A stretch of 64,000 nt of DNA from JANRKF01 sp964518725 (GTDB taxonomy: Bacteria > Pseudomonadota > Alphaproteobacteria > Rickettsiales > SXRF01): contig CAZFKP010000002.1 of assembly GCA_964518725.1 (NCBI GenBank), positions 1 through 64,000 of the forward strand, written 5' to 3'. Positions within the stretch are counted from its first letter, which is position 1, and each line of letters begins with the position of its first letter. Of this stretch, positions 35,984 through 44,136 are shown in pieces. Position numbers and translations under genes: made by a program. The notes below the pieces were generated by a model. That model had not been told where the DNA came from. It saw only the letters and a list, made by a program, of their open reading frames with translations, and ran no database searches.

Positions 35984-36786
35984 ACGCAATCCATCGGTAT
36001 CATGTAATTGTGTCCCAGCGGCCCGTGGCCATGGCCGATAGCGGGGGCATGGGCGATTGCTGCGGCGACATAGCCGTGGGCACGGCGTACCGCCTGTTCC
36101 AGCGGCAGGCCGTGTGCGATGCCGGTCGCGATGGCGGAAGCGAAGGTGCAGCCGGTGCCATGGGTGTGGCGCGTGGCGATGCGGGGGCTTTCAAGGGCGA
36201 TGTCGAGACTGTTGCCGAGCAGGATATCGGTGACGGTTGTATCGTCGGCATGACCGCCTTTCACGAGCACGGCGCCCGTGCCAAGCGTTAGTAATTTCTC
36301 TGCTGCTTTTTTCATATCGACGGTGGTGCGGATGGCGAGGCCGGTTAAATGTTCCGCCTCCGGAATGTTAGGGGTGATGATGGTGGCGTGGGGAACCAGC
36401 AAGGTCTTAAGTGCATCGACAGCGTCCGGCTGCAGCAGCGGTGCTCCGCCCTTAGCGAACATGACGGTGTCGAGCACCAGCGGAATATTCGGATAGGCAG
36501 CGAGTGAGGCTGCGATGGTTTCGATGACGCTCGCTTTGTGCAGCATGCCGATTTTGATGCAGTCGGCGCCGATATCTTCGAGTACCAGCCTGATTTGCCG
36601 CGCGATGAAATCCTCCGGTACGTCGTGGATGCCGAAGACGCCTTGGGTATTTTGTGCGGTGAGCGCGGTGATGGCGGTAGCGGCATAACCGCCGAGGCAG
36701 GTAACAGTTTTGATATCACCTTGAATGCCTGCGCCGCCGCCGGAATCGCTGCCGGCAATGATGAGTACTCTGCCGGGCTTAGGCAC
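35980..36786 (-). CDS. thiD: Hydroxymethylpyrimidine/phosphomethylpyrimidine kinase
   Basis: 268 residues from a GTG start at 36786. LIIAGSDSGGGAGIQGDIKT is the family opening; GTGAVLVKGGH and the anion-hole THGTGCTFASAIATGIAHG close the site. Phosphorylates HMP and HMP-P for thiamine. The GTG lies in the last codons of glmM (8-base overlap), fitting the family start better than upstream codons. No TPP riboswitch is visible. Confidence 0.93.
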   Translation of the reverse strand: MPKPGRVLIIAGSDSGGGAGIQGDIKTVTCLGGYAATAITALTAQNTQGVFGIHDVPEDFIARQIRLVLEDIGADCIKIGMLHKASVIETIAASLAAYPNIPLVLDTVMFAKGGAPLLQPDAVDALKTLLVPHATIITPNIPEAEHLTGLAIRTTVDMKKAAEKLLTLGTGAVLVKGGHADDTTVTDILLGNSLDIALESPRIATRHTHGTGCTFASAIATGIAHGLPLEQAVRRAHGYVAAAIAHAPAIGHGHGPLGHNYMIPMDCV

Positions 36787-38113
36787 GGAGCACGTGGCAG
36801 ATGGACTCCACCACCTCGTTGATCTGGGCTGCATCCTCGCCTTCCGCCATGACGCGGATCAGTGGCTCGGTGCCGGAAGCGCGGATGAATACGCGGCCTT
36901 TATCGCCGAGTGTTTTTTCGGCGTTCTCGACGGCTTTTTTTACTTCCGGTTTTTCAAGCGGCGAGGCTCCGGCATAGCTGACATTTTTGAGGAGCTGGGG
37001 CATCGGGCTGAATAGTTTTCCACATTGGCTTAGTGGTTTTTTGGCGCCGCGCATATAGGCGAGCACCTGTAATGCTGCAACGATGCCGTCGCCGGTCGTG
37101 CTGTAATCGCTCATGATGATGTGGCCGGATTGCTCACCGCCAATATTGTAGCCGCCGGCGCGCATGGCTTCGACGACGTAACGATCGCCTACTTTGGTGC
37201 GGATGAGCGCAAGGCCGAGCGTCCGCAGGTAGCGTTCCAGCCCCATATTCGACATCTGGGTGGCAACGATGCCGCCCCCGGTAAGCAGGCCATTCTGGTG
37301 GTAGAGGGTGGCAATCATGGCCATCACCTGGTCACCATCGAGCAACTGCCCTTCCTCGTCGCAAATGATGACGCGGTCGGCGTCACCATCGAGCGCAATG
37401 CCGATATCGGCGCCGGTTTTTTTCACGATGTCGCACATCAGTTTCGGAGCCGTGGAACCCAGCCCTTCGTTGATATTCTGGCCGTTGGGCTGTACGCCGA
37501 TTGCCATGACTTCTGCGCCGAGTTCGCGTAAAATAATTGGGGCGACCTGATAGGCGGCGCCATGGGCGCAATCGACGACGATGCTGAGACCGTCAAGCGT
37601 CAGGTCACGCGGGAAGGTGGCTTTCGCGAATTCGATGTAGCGGCCTTGCGCGTCATCCAGCCGCTTTGCCCGGCCGAGCGCGGTGGCGCTTGCGGTTTTG
37701 AGGTCGTCGGCGTCAACGGCGGCCTCGATGATGTGCTCCACCTCGTCGGAAAGCTTATAGCCATCGGGGCCGAACAGCTTGATGCCGTTATCGTCATAGG
37801 GGTTATGCGAGGCGGAGATCATCACGCCGATATCGGCGCGCAGCGATTTGACCAGCATGGCAACCGCCGGTGTTGGCATCGGCCCCACCAGCACCACGTC
37901 CATGCCGACCGCGACAAAACCGCTGGTGAGCGCTGTTTCCAGCATGTAGCCCGAAAGGCGCGTATCCTTGGCGATGACCACGCGGTGGCGGTGGTCGCCG
38001 CGCATGAATTGCGTACCCGCCGCCATGCCGACTTTGAGGGCGATTTCCGGGGTCATCGGGAACTCGCCCGCCCGTCCACGGATGCCATCAGTACCAAATA
38101 ATTTTTTTGCCAT
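36779..38113 (-). CDS. glmM: Phosphoglucosamine mutase
   Basis: 444 residues. Converts glucosamine-6-P to glucosamine-1-P, the step after GlmS. FGTDGIRGRAGEFPMTPE, the phosphoserine loop MISASHNPYDDNGIK, the metal site DGDADRVI and the phosphate-binding RASGTEPLIRVM are complete. Heads an operon with thiD and the exosortase. Confidence 0.97.
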   Translation of the reverse strand: MAKKLFGTDGIRGRAGEFPMTPEIALKVGMAAGTQFMRGDHRHRVVIAKDTRLSGYMLETALTSGFVAVGMDVVLVGPMPTPAVAMLVKSLRADIGVMISASHNPYDDNGIKLFGPDGYKLSDEVEHIIEAAVDADDLKTASATALGRAKRLDDAQGRYIEFAKATFPRDLTLDGLSIVVDCAHGAAYQVAPIILRELGAEVMAIGVQPNGQNINEGLGSTAPKLMCDIVKKTGADIGIALDGDADRVIICDEEGQLLDGDQVMAMIATLYHQNGLLTGGGIVATQMSNMGLERYLRTLGLALIRTKVGDRYVVEAMRAGGYNIGGEQSGHIIMSDYSTTGDGIVAALQVLAYMRGAKKPLSQCGKLFSPMPQLLKNVSYAGASPLEKPEVKKAVENAEKTLGDKGRVFIRASGTEPLIRVMAEGEDAAQINEVVESICHVLRA

Positions 38114-38155
38114 AGGCGTTTTCTAACCCAGTTTGGTAAACAAAACCATAATAAC

Positions 38156-38938
38156 CTAGCGACGCCGTGCAAGCGCCAATAATACGAGCAGGGCGAGCGC
38201 GGAAAGGATAATGGTTGGCCCGGTCGGGGTATCCCATTGCAGCGAGGCAAACAGCCCGACCGTGACCGAAAGCATGCTGGCCGCAATCGCCGCCACAATC
38301 ATCCCACCCGGTGAGGTTGCCAGCAGGCGTGCGCTGGCCGCTGGCAGGATCAATAATGACGTGATAAGCAGGATGCCGACCAGCTTGATCGAAATGGCGA
38401 CCATGACGGCGATCAGCAGCATCAGCAACAGGCGCGTGCGCCGGGTGTTTCCGCCTTCGACTTCGGCGATGTCGGGGTGCAGCACAAAACGCATCAGGGC
38501 TTTCCACTGGTGGATGATGATGGTAAGCGATGCGAACGCGGCCGTCATGATGAAGGCGACATCCTGTCTGCTGGCGGCGAGGATGTCGCCGAAGAGCAGC
38601 CCGTTGACGTCGAGCGTGATCGTGGATTGTGAGAGTATCACCAGCCCCAGTGCCAGCGAGGCGTGGGCGATGATGCCAAGTAGCGTGTCGGAGGGTAGCA
38701 GGTAATCATGGTGGAAGGTGGCGACCACGAGCGCAACGATGACCGCGACCAGCATGATCCCGGCGACCGGGGATGTTCCCATCACCAGCGCCAGCACTAC
38801 GCCCAGCAGCGAGGCATGCGCTACCGTATCGCCGAAATACACCAACCGTTGCCAGGCGATAAAACATCCGATCGGCGCGCTCATCAGCGCGATACCGAGT
38901 CCTGCCAGCCATGCGGTTGCGATGAAGGGATCAAGCAT
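38156..38938 (-). CDS. znuB: Zinc/manganese ABC transporter permease
   Basis: 260 residues, about eight membrane helices, ABC-3 family. The opening FIATAWLAGLGIALMSAPIG, GDTVAHASLLGVVLA and ISIKLVGILLITSLLILPAA are typical of ZnuB/MntB permeases. It is separated from its ATPase gene by a histidine phosphatase gene, whose end it overlaps by 8 bases. Confidence 0.9.
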   Translation of the reverse strand: MLDPFIATAWLAGLGIALMSAPIGCFIAWQRLVYFGDTVAHASLLGVVLALVMGTSPVAGIMLVAVIVALVVATFHHDYLLPSDTLLGIIAHASLALGLVILSQSTITLDVNGLLFGDILAASRQDVAFIMTAAFASLTIIIHQWKALMRFVLHPDIAEVEGGNTRRTRLLLMLLIAVMVAISIKLVGILLITSLLILPAASARLLATSPGGMIVAAIAASMLSVTVGLFASLQWDTPTGPTIILSALALLVLLALARRR

Positions 38939-39662
38939 AGGCTAATACCGTGCTGCCGCCATAGGCTTCGGCTTTATAATCGGATGGTAGTTGTGCCGCC
39001 CGTTTCTTGCCGGATAATACCTGTTGTGAAGTGCCAGGTGACCGCAGGTCGGTGGTGACGCGAATAATATCGCCGGTTTCCGGAGGGGGGAATTCGCTGA
39101 TCCACGTGGCACCATAATGGATCAAGGATTCTTCCAGTGCCCGGCAATTTGCGCCATGGGTAATGATGACTATATTATCGTCCGGCTCTGAATTTTGCCG
39201 TAGTTTATCAATAAATTTATCGATCCTTTGCTGGACGTCCGCCAGCGATTCACCGCCCGGCATAGGGGTGTGATAACGTGTATAGATGTCGGAGGAATGG
39301 AGTAATCCATAGGCCACTGAATTTCTGGCGTTCTGGGCATGGGAATCCAGCCCATTAAAATCACCATGGTCACGTTCGGCGATGAGTGGTTCTTCGTGAA
39401 GCTCATATGGCAGCGTTTCTGCGATGCCCTGCAGGAAGCCATCTTTACTCTGCACAATTCGTGTGTGTGGGCTGTAATAAATATGAAGGTTTTTCCCGGC
39501 GGGCAGGGCGTCGCCTAACGTTTCCCGTATATAACTGCCGGTGGCAACGGCCTGCTCATACCCCCACTGGGTCAGGGGTATACTGACAGGATCGGTGCGT
39601 CCGAAAAGGCTTGGGTCGCGGGTTGCCATGGATTCGCCATGCCGAATAATGTATATGTTCAT
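38931..39662 (-). CDS. Histidine phosphatase (phosphoglycerate mutase-like) family protein
   Basis: 243 residues. IYIIRHGESMATRDP holds the phospho-accepting His (RHGE); LTQWGYEQA, a Glu in the central EPLIAERDHGDFNG segment, and the second catalytic His in VIITHGANCRALEE are present. Substrate unknown. Lies between znuC and znuB with short spacing (6-base gap and 8-base overlap), so it is transcribed with the zinc transporter. Confidence 0.88.
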   Translation of the reverse strand: MNIYIIRHGESMATRDPSLFGRTDPVSIPLTQWGYEQAVATGSYIRETLGDALPAGKNLHIYYSPHTRIVQSKDGFLQGIAETLPYELHEEPLIAERDHGDFNGLDSHAQNARNSVAYGLLHSSDIYTRYHTPMPGGESLADVQQRIDKFIDKLRQNSEPDDNIVIITHGANCRALEESLIHYGATWISEFPPPETGDIIRVTTDLRSPGTSQQVLSGKKRAAQLPSDYKAEAYGGSTVLAYA

Positions 39663-39668
39663 GCGCGG

Positions 39669-40391
39669 TCAATGGCCATGGTGATCGTGCTGGTGGTCGT
39701 GGTGGTGGGTGTAGACGGCGAGGCCTTCGGCCACATGCTTGCCGAATAGTGCCGAAAAGGCCGGGTCATCCTGCACCGAATGCGGGTGCCCTTCGCAGCA
39801 CACATGGTGGTTCAGGCAAATCACATGGTCGGTCGCGGACATGACGAGGTGCAGGTCGTGCGAAACCATCAGCACCGCCGAACCCCGGCTGCGGCTGATG
39901 CGGGCGATGAGGGCGTAGAGTTCCGCCTGGCCGGTGACATCCACCCCTTGCGCCGGTTCATCGAGCACTAGCAACTCCGGGTGCACCAGCAGCGCGCGTG
40001 CCAGCAGCAGGCGCTGCATCTCGCCGCCGGAAAGTGCATGGATGGATTTATTCATGCATTCGGCGATGCCGAGTTCACGGACGATGTTGTCCAGCTCGTC
40101 GCTGTTCTGGCTCAAGTGCAGGAACCACGCGGCGGTGACGGGCAGCACTTTCTGAATCACGAGTTTTTGCGGCACATAGCCGACGCGCAATCCCGGTTTT
40201 TTGCTGATGCTGCCGGAATCGGGCGTTTCCAACCCAAGGAGCAATTTAATCAGGGTGGTTTTGCCGCTGCCGTTCGGGCCGATCACGGTCATGATCTCGC
40301 CCGGTTTCAGCGACAAATTCACCCCATCCACCACCTTTTGGCCGTGGAATGATTTGCTAAGTGATTGCGCGTTGATTAAACTGTCGTTCAT
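39669..40391 (-). CDS. znuC: Zinc ABC transporter ATP-binding protein
   Basis: 240 residues from the ATG at 40391. Walker A GPNGSGKTTLIKLLLG, signature LSGGEMQRLLLARALL, Walker B LLVLDEPAQGVD. The C-terminus HHHDHQHDHHGH is a probable zinc-binding tail, supporting zinc as substrate. The periplasmic ZnuA and the regulator Zur are not in the window. The start is only 20 bases from the divergent hisI start. Confidence 0.93.
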   Translation of the reverse strand: MNDSLINAQSLSKSFHGQKVVDGVNLSLKPGEIMTVIGPNGSGKTTLIKLLLGLETPDSGSISKKPGLRVGYVPQKLVIQKVLPVTAAWFLHLSQNSDELDNIVRELGIAECMNKSIHALSGGEMQRLLLARALLVHPELLVLDEPAQGVDVTGQAELYALIARISRSRGSAVLMVSHDLHLVMSATDHVICLNHHVCCEGHPHSVQDDPAFSALFGKHVAEGLAVYTHHHDHQHDHHGH

Positions 40392-40411
40392 ACGAACAAG
40401 AGGTGTATCCC

Positions 40412-40738
40412 ATGAAATTCGACTCGTCCACACTCGCCTTCAATGAGCAGGGGCTGATTCCGGCCATTGCGGTGGATGCGACCAGCGGCGCGGTGCTGAT
40501 GCTCGCGTGGATGAATAAGGACGCCATTGAGCAGACGCTGGCTACAAAGCGCGTGACCTATTGGTCGCGGTCGCGTGGGCAGCTCTGGCGCAAGGGCGAT
40601 ACCTCCGGAAACACACAGGAACTGGTCGATTTTTATGTCGATTGCGACGCCGATACGCTGATGCTTAGGGTCAAACAGGTCGGTGCCGCCTGCCACACGG
40701 GTGAAAAAACCTGTTTCTTCAAAAAGATAGAGATGTAA
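40412..40738 (+). CDS. hisI: Phosphoribosyl-AMP cyclohydrolase
   Basis: 108 residues, monofunctional (no HisE part). MLAWMNKDAIEQTLATKR, YWSRSRGQLWRKGDTSGN, and zinc ligands in DCDADTLMLRVKQVGAACHTG are the complete HisI pattern. Third step of histidine synthesis. AGAGG lies eight bases before the ATG at 40412. No other his gene is nearby. Confidence 0.96.
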   Translation: MKFDSSTLAFNEQGLIPAIAVDATSGAVLMLAWMNKDAIEQTLATKRVTYWSRSRGQLWRKGDTSGNTQELVDFYVDCDADTLMLRVKQVGAACHTGEKTCFFKKIEM

Positions 40739-40779
40739 TCCCACTGTAATGGAATGTTCACACAATTGGCCGCATTTTG

Positions 40780-40788
40780 TGGTAGGAT
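40780..40788 (+). promoter_or_regulatory. Extended -10 placed for leaderless transcription
   Basis: TGGTAGGAT (40780-40788) ends six bases before the ATG at 40795, the same spacing as for the histidine kinase at 18998-19013. No Shine-Dalgarno is present. Confidence 0.35.
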
Positions 40789-40794
40789 GAAAGC

Positions 40795-41343
40795 ATGGGA
40801 AATTCTGTCAACACCGTGTCATTGTCGGAGTTGCTGCCTGCCCACCTGAAAAAGAACAATTCAGGGGACGCGGAGGGTGGCGACGCCAAACCGGAAGATA
40901 CGTCCGAGGCCGCCAACCGCAAGCCGGATGACACGCCGGTGACGGGCAATGCGGCGTCCAACGGCAACCAGACCAGCCAACAGCAGGCACGCTCGCTGGG
41001 GGATGAAGACAGGGAGGCTTCGAAAGAAATCAAGCCCGATCGCGACCCGTTTGCCGAAGCGCAGAAAGCCACCGACATGGCGCGTGCGCGCTATGGGTTG
41101 ACCGAAGAGCAGGCGCAGCACTTGAAAAATGGTATTACCGGCTTTGCGATGGCGGGCATCAATATCGACCAATCGTTGGTAGACGCGCAGGTGAAAAACG
41201 TCGCGCCGATCAATTTTGAGCTCACCAAATTTAAGGAGCTGGTTGGTGCCAGCATGGCGAATGTATCGCTTGCGATGAACTTGCCGACACCACTTTCTAA
41301 CCTGACGCAGCAGCAGGCTCCAAGCCCCGTACTCCCGGCGTAA
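40795..41343 (+). CDS. Hydrophilic protein of unknown function
   Basis: 182 residues, no signal peptide. Residues about 15-85 are disordered and polar (Asn/Asp/Glu/Gln/Ser rich); about 90-160 are helical (ATDMARARYGLTEEQAQHL, FELTKFKELVGASMANVSL); the end is Pro/Gln-rich. No family recognised. Lies between hisI and a structured repeat. Confidence 0.65.
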   Translation: MGNSVNTVSLSELLPAHLKKNNSGDAEGGDAKPEDTSEAANRKPDDTPVTGNAASNGNQTSQQQARSLGDEDREASKEIKPDRDPFAEAQKATDMARARYGLTEEQAQHLKNGITGFAMAGINIDQSLVDAQVKNVAPINFELTKFKELVGASMANVSLAMNLPTPLSNLTQQQAPSPVLPA

Positions 41344-41350
41344 TTTCTTT

Positions 41351-41442
41351 CGTCATTGCGAGCGTAGCGCGGCAATCCATTTTGTTGCTTTTGCACACTG
41401 GAGAAAGATGGATCGCCACGGCCTTTGGCCTCGTGGTGACAG
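41351..41442. repeat. Dispersed palindromic repeat (CGTCATTGCGAG type)
   Basis: Begins CGTCATTGCGAGCGTAGCGC and ends CCTCGTGGTGAC; outer arms (GTCAttGCGAG..GGCAATCCAT against ATGGATCGCC..CTCGTGGTGAC) are complementary with mismatches, and each end also folds on itself. Such CGTCATTGCGAG elements are common short repeats in several bacterial groups. It lies between two convergent genes and may end transcription from both. Confidence 0.7.
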
Positions 41443-41449
41443 GAGGATT

Positions 41450-41824
41450 TTAAACCACTACCAATGCCGCGGCCACCCGGCGACCCTCGGATAGCAGCAC
41501 ATTATAGGTGCGGCAGGCGGCGCCCGTATCCATCACTTCCATTCCGATCCCCGCTTCTTTCAGCGCGGTTTTTATCATCGGCGGCAGGATGAATTGTTTC
41601 TTGCCGGAGCCAATCAGTACCAGGTCGATTTCGCCTTCTTCTTCCAGCACCACATTCAGGCTTTCCAGCGTAATTGGCGCGCCGGGTGCGATCACCCACT
41701 GCACGGTGCGATCCGGGAAGACTAGCACCGAGGTGGTATAATCCTGCCCGCCGATCCTGAACTTCCCATCGCCGTAGCCGGTGATCGATTGCTTGCCCTT
41801 GGGAACGAGTGGGGTGATGTCCAT
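41450..41824 (-). CDS. Mth938-like (DUF498) family protein
   Basis: 124 residues. SITGYGDGKFRIGGQDYTTSVLVFP and VLIGSGKKQFILPP then TGAACRTYNVLLSEGRRVAAALVVV match the MTH938/DUF498 fold (NDUFAF3 relatives), function in bacteria unknown. The ATG at 41824 overlaps the secD stop (TAATG), implying coupling; an earlier ATG at 41863 is possible. In alphaproteobacteria this gene usually follows secF. Confidence 0.85.
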   Translation of the reverse strand: MDITPLVPKGKQSITGYGDGKFRIGGQDYTTSVLVFPDRTVQWVIAPGAPITLESLNVVLEEEGEIDLVLIGSGKKQFILPPMIKTALKEAGIGMEVMDTGAACRTYNVLLSEGRRVAAALVVV

Positions 41825-43386
41825 TAAATCGGCAATGTTTTGGGTCTGTGTTTGAGCAACCATGTCGCCACCATCAGTCGGGTGACGAGCACGGCGGTAA
41901 ACAGCGAGCAGATGATGCCGATGGAGAGTGTCACCGCGAAGCCCTTGACGGTGCCGGTGCCAAAGCCATAGAGGATGAGTGCGGCGGACAGGGTGGTAAC
42001 GTGGCTGTCGAAGATTGTGCCAAAGGCCATTTTGAAGCCGTTTTCAACGGCAGCGAATGGGCTGCGGCCATTGCGGCTCTCTTCGCGCATCCGCTCGTAA
42101 ATAAGCACGTTGGCGTCCACCGCCATGCCGACGGTGAGTACGATACCGGCGATGCCGGGCAAGGTGAGGGTGGCGTCAAACAGCGAGAGCAGGGTAAGGG
42201 TCATGAAGGCGTTGACGATCATGGCGATATTGGCGAACATGCCGAACAGGCCGTAGAATATTACCATGAACACGACGACCAGGGTGATGGCGATGAAAGA
42301 GGCGAGGGCGCCGGCGCGGATCGAATCGGCGCCGAGGCTCGGCCCCACCGAACGTTCCTCGATGATGGTAAGCGGTGCAGGCAGGGCGCCGGCGCGCAGC
42401 AGGAGCGACAGATCATTAGCGGACTGTGTGGTAAAACTTCCGCTGATGATGCCGCTGCCACCGATGATTGGCGAGCGGATGATCGGGGCGGTGATGACCT
42501 TGTTATCGAGCACAATGGCAAAGGCTTTACCGACATTGGCGGTGGTAATGTCGCCGAATTTGCGTGACCCCGTGTTATTGAAGCGGAACGCTACAACCGG
42601 CTCGCCGGATTGCGGGTCGTAGCTGGTGTGGGCGTCGACCAGCAAATCGCCAGAAAGCTCGACTTTGGTGAACACCGGATATTTTACGCCATCGCCCGCG
42701 TCACTTTCGACGATGCGTACACCGGGGGGGGCATTGCCGACGGCGATATCGTCGGGATGGACACTTTCATCGAGCAGGTGGAAAGTCATTTTTGCGGTTT
42801 TCCCGAGCAGCGCCTTCACGTGGGCGGGGTCGGCCTCGCCGGGCACCTGCACAAGAATGCGCTCATCGCCCTGGCGCTGGATGATGGGTTCTTTGGTGCC
42901 GGTTTCGTCAATGCGCCGCTGGACGATTTGCAGCGATTGCTCGATCACTCGCTTGCGATTACTGCTGCGCGCCGATTCGCTGATGGTCACGGCGAAATTC
43001 TCGCCGTCCTGGGCGATATCGAGGTCGGGATTTCTTTCTTGCAGCAATTCGCCAACATCTTGGCTGGTGGCGTCGCGCAGGGAGAATGAGACTTTGCTGT
43101 TTGCTGCCGCCAGCCCACGATAGCCTATTTTAGCCTCGCGCAGGATGCCACGAATTTCATCGGCAAGGTTCACGAGTTGCTCGCGTTCGTAAGCGGCGAA
43201 ATCCACTTCCAGCAGCAGGTGCGAGCCGCCCTGCAGGTCAAGCCCGAGGTTGACGGCGCGTGTCGGCATCCATGTTGGCAAGCGGCCGCGCGCCGATTCA
43301 CTCATGAGGCTGGGAATGGCGAACAGCACGAACAGGCTGCACGTGCCGATGATAAGAATTCTTTTCCAGAGTGGGAAGTGGAGCAT
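41824..43386 (-). CDS. secD: Protein translocase subunit SecD
   Basis: 520 residues. An N-terminal helix, the large periplasmic P1 domain (NLGLDLQGGSHLLLEVD; RRIDETGTKEPIIQRQGDERILVQVPG), and a C-terminal block of membrane helices with VGPSLGADSIRAGALAS and LTVGMAVDANVLIYERMREE. Uses proton-motive force to aid release of exported proteins. The frame runs upstream into a repeat to 43425; the ATG at 43386 is the true start. It is not fused to SecF, and secF does not follow. Confidence 0.96.
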   Translation of the reverse strand: MLHFPLWKRILIIGTCSLFVLFAIPSLMSESARGRLPTWMPTRAVNLGLDLQGGSHLLLEVDFAAYEREQLVNLADEIRGILREAKIGYRGLAAANSKVSFSLRDATSQDVGELLQERNPDLDIAQDGENFAVTISESARSSNRKRVIEQSLQIVQRRIDETGTKEPIIQRQGDERILVQVPGEADPAHVKALLGKTAKMTFHLLDESVHPDDIAVGNAPPGVRIVESDAGDGVKYPVFTKVELSGDLLVDAHTSYDPQSGEPVVAFRFNNTGSRKFGDITTANVGKAFAIVLDNKVITAPIIRSPIIGGSGIISGSFTTQSANDLSLLLRAGALPAPLTIIEERSVGPSLGADSIRAGALASFIAITLVVVFMVIFYGLFGMFANIAMIVNAFMTLTLLSLFDATLTLPGIAGIVLTVGMAVDANVLIYERMREESRNGRSPFAAVENGFKMAFGTIFDSHVTTLSAALILYGFGTGTVKGFAVTLSIGIICSLFTAVLVTRLMVATWLLKHRPKTLPI

Positions 43387-43398
43387 TTTTATATCCTT

Positions 43399-43468
43399 GT
43401 CATTCCCGCGCAGGCGGGAATCCATCTATATTCAAAGATGGATACTTGGGTCAAGCCCGAGGTTGACA
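43399..43468. repeat. Dispersed repeat with ATTCCCGC/GCGGGAAT hairpin
   Basis: ATTCCCGC (43402-43409) and GCGGGAAT (43414-43421) form a perfect hairpin; TCCATCTA..AGATGGA forms a second. The whole is the widely distributed GTCATTCCCGCGnnnGCGGGAATCCA element (dRS3-like in form). Located between yajC and secD. Confidence 0.75.
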
Positions 43469-43469
43469 A

Positions 43470-43841
43470 TTAATTATCGTTGGCGCTGTCGCCGGAGGGA
43501 GCTTTTTCGTCGGTGACTTCGCTGATGGCACTTTTTGCCACACGTACTTTAACGCCCTGAGCCACTTCGATGACGATGATGGCATCGCCTTCAAATTTGG
43601 TGATGGTACCGATCAGGCCGCCCTGGGTAATGACGCGGTTGCCTTTGGCCAGCGCGCCGAGCATCTCCTTGTGGGTTTTGAGGCGTTTTTGCTGCGGGCG
43701 GATCAGGATGAAATAAAAGATCGCGAACAGCATGCTGAGCATCAGCACGTTGTCCATCAGCATTTTGTCAGAAGTCAATTGCTCTGGAACCACGGTGTCC
43801 GGCGTGGTGATTTCAGCAGTGGTGGAGGTTGCCTGCGTCAT
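43470..43841 (-). CDS. yajC: Preprotein translocase subunit YajC
   Basis: 123 residues, one membrane helix (about 31-46, LMLSMLFAIFYFILIRPQQ) followed by KRLKTHKEMLGALAKGNRVITQGGLIGTI, the YajC signature. Part of the SecDF-YajC complex. Precedes secD with the repeat in between. Confidence 0.93.
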   Translation of the reverse strand: MTQATSTTAEITTPDTVVPEQLTSDKMLMDNVLMLSMLFAIFYFILIRPQQKRLKTHKEMLGALAKGNRVITQGGLIGTITKFEGDAIIVIEVAQGVKVRVAKSAISEVTDEKAPSGDSANDN

Positions 43842-43849
43842 GGCAGAAG

Positions 43850-44017
43850 CTATTTAATTTTGGCTTCGTTGAACACCACGTGCTTACGCACGACCGGATC
43901 GTATTTTTTGAACGCCAGTTTCTCGGTGCTGGTTTTTGGGTTCTTTTTAGCGACATAATAGAAACCGGTGTCTGCCGAGCTAACTAGTTTAATCAGCACA
44001 ATATTTTTCTTCGCCAT
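43850..44017 (-). CDS. rpmG: 50S ribosomal protein L33
   Basis: 55 residues, reading MAKKNIVLIKLVSSADTG, then FYYVAKKNPKT and a basic KKYDPVVRKHVVFNEAKIK end: the cysteine-free form of L33. AAGGAAG lies seven bases before the ATG at 44017. Has its own promoter at 44048-44075. Confidence 0.95.
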   Translation of the reverse strand: MAKKNIVLIKLVSSADTGFYYVAKKNPKTSTEKLAFKKYDPVVRKHVVFNEAKIK

Positions 44018-44047
44018 ACGGACTTCCTTGGGTTATTTGAGGCAGGA

Positions 44048-44075
44048 AACATAGCCATACGCCGCGTTCTGTCAA
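44048..44075 (-). promoter_or_regulatory. Promoter of rpmG
   Basis: On the minus strand TTGACA (44070-44075) and TATGTT (44048-44053) are 16 bases apart. The -35 is a perfect consensus. Confidence 0.55.
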
Positions 44076-44136
44076 GACATATCTGGCTCTCAAAGTTTTT
44101 GACTTTTGGCTCCATTTGCGCCATTCCTGCCAACCT

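Noticed and set aside
36779..36834. TPP riboswitch before thiD
   Set aside because: thiD starts inside glmM with an 8-base overlap; no leader exists.
41351..41442. Insertion sequence between convergent genes
   Set aside because: Too short, no transposase; a palindromic intergenic repeat.
43386..43425. N-terminal extension of SecD
   Set aside because: The extra codons translate the dispersed repeat (RLRGND-type), a common false extension.
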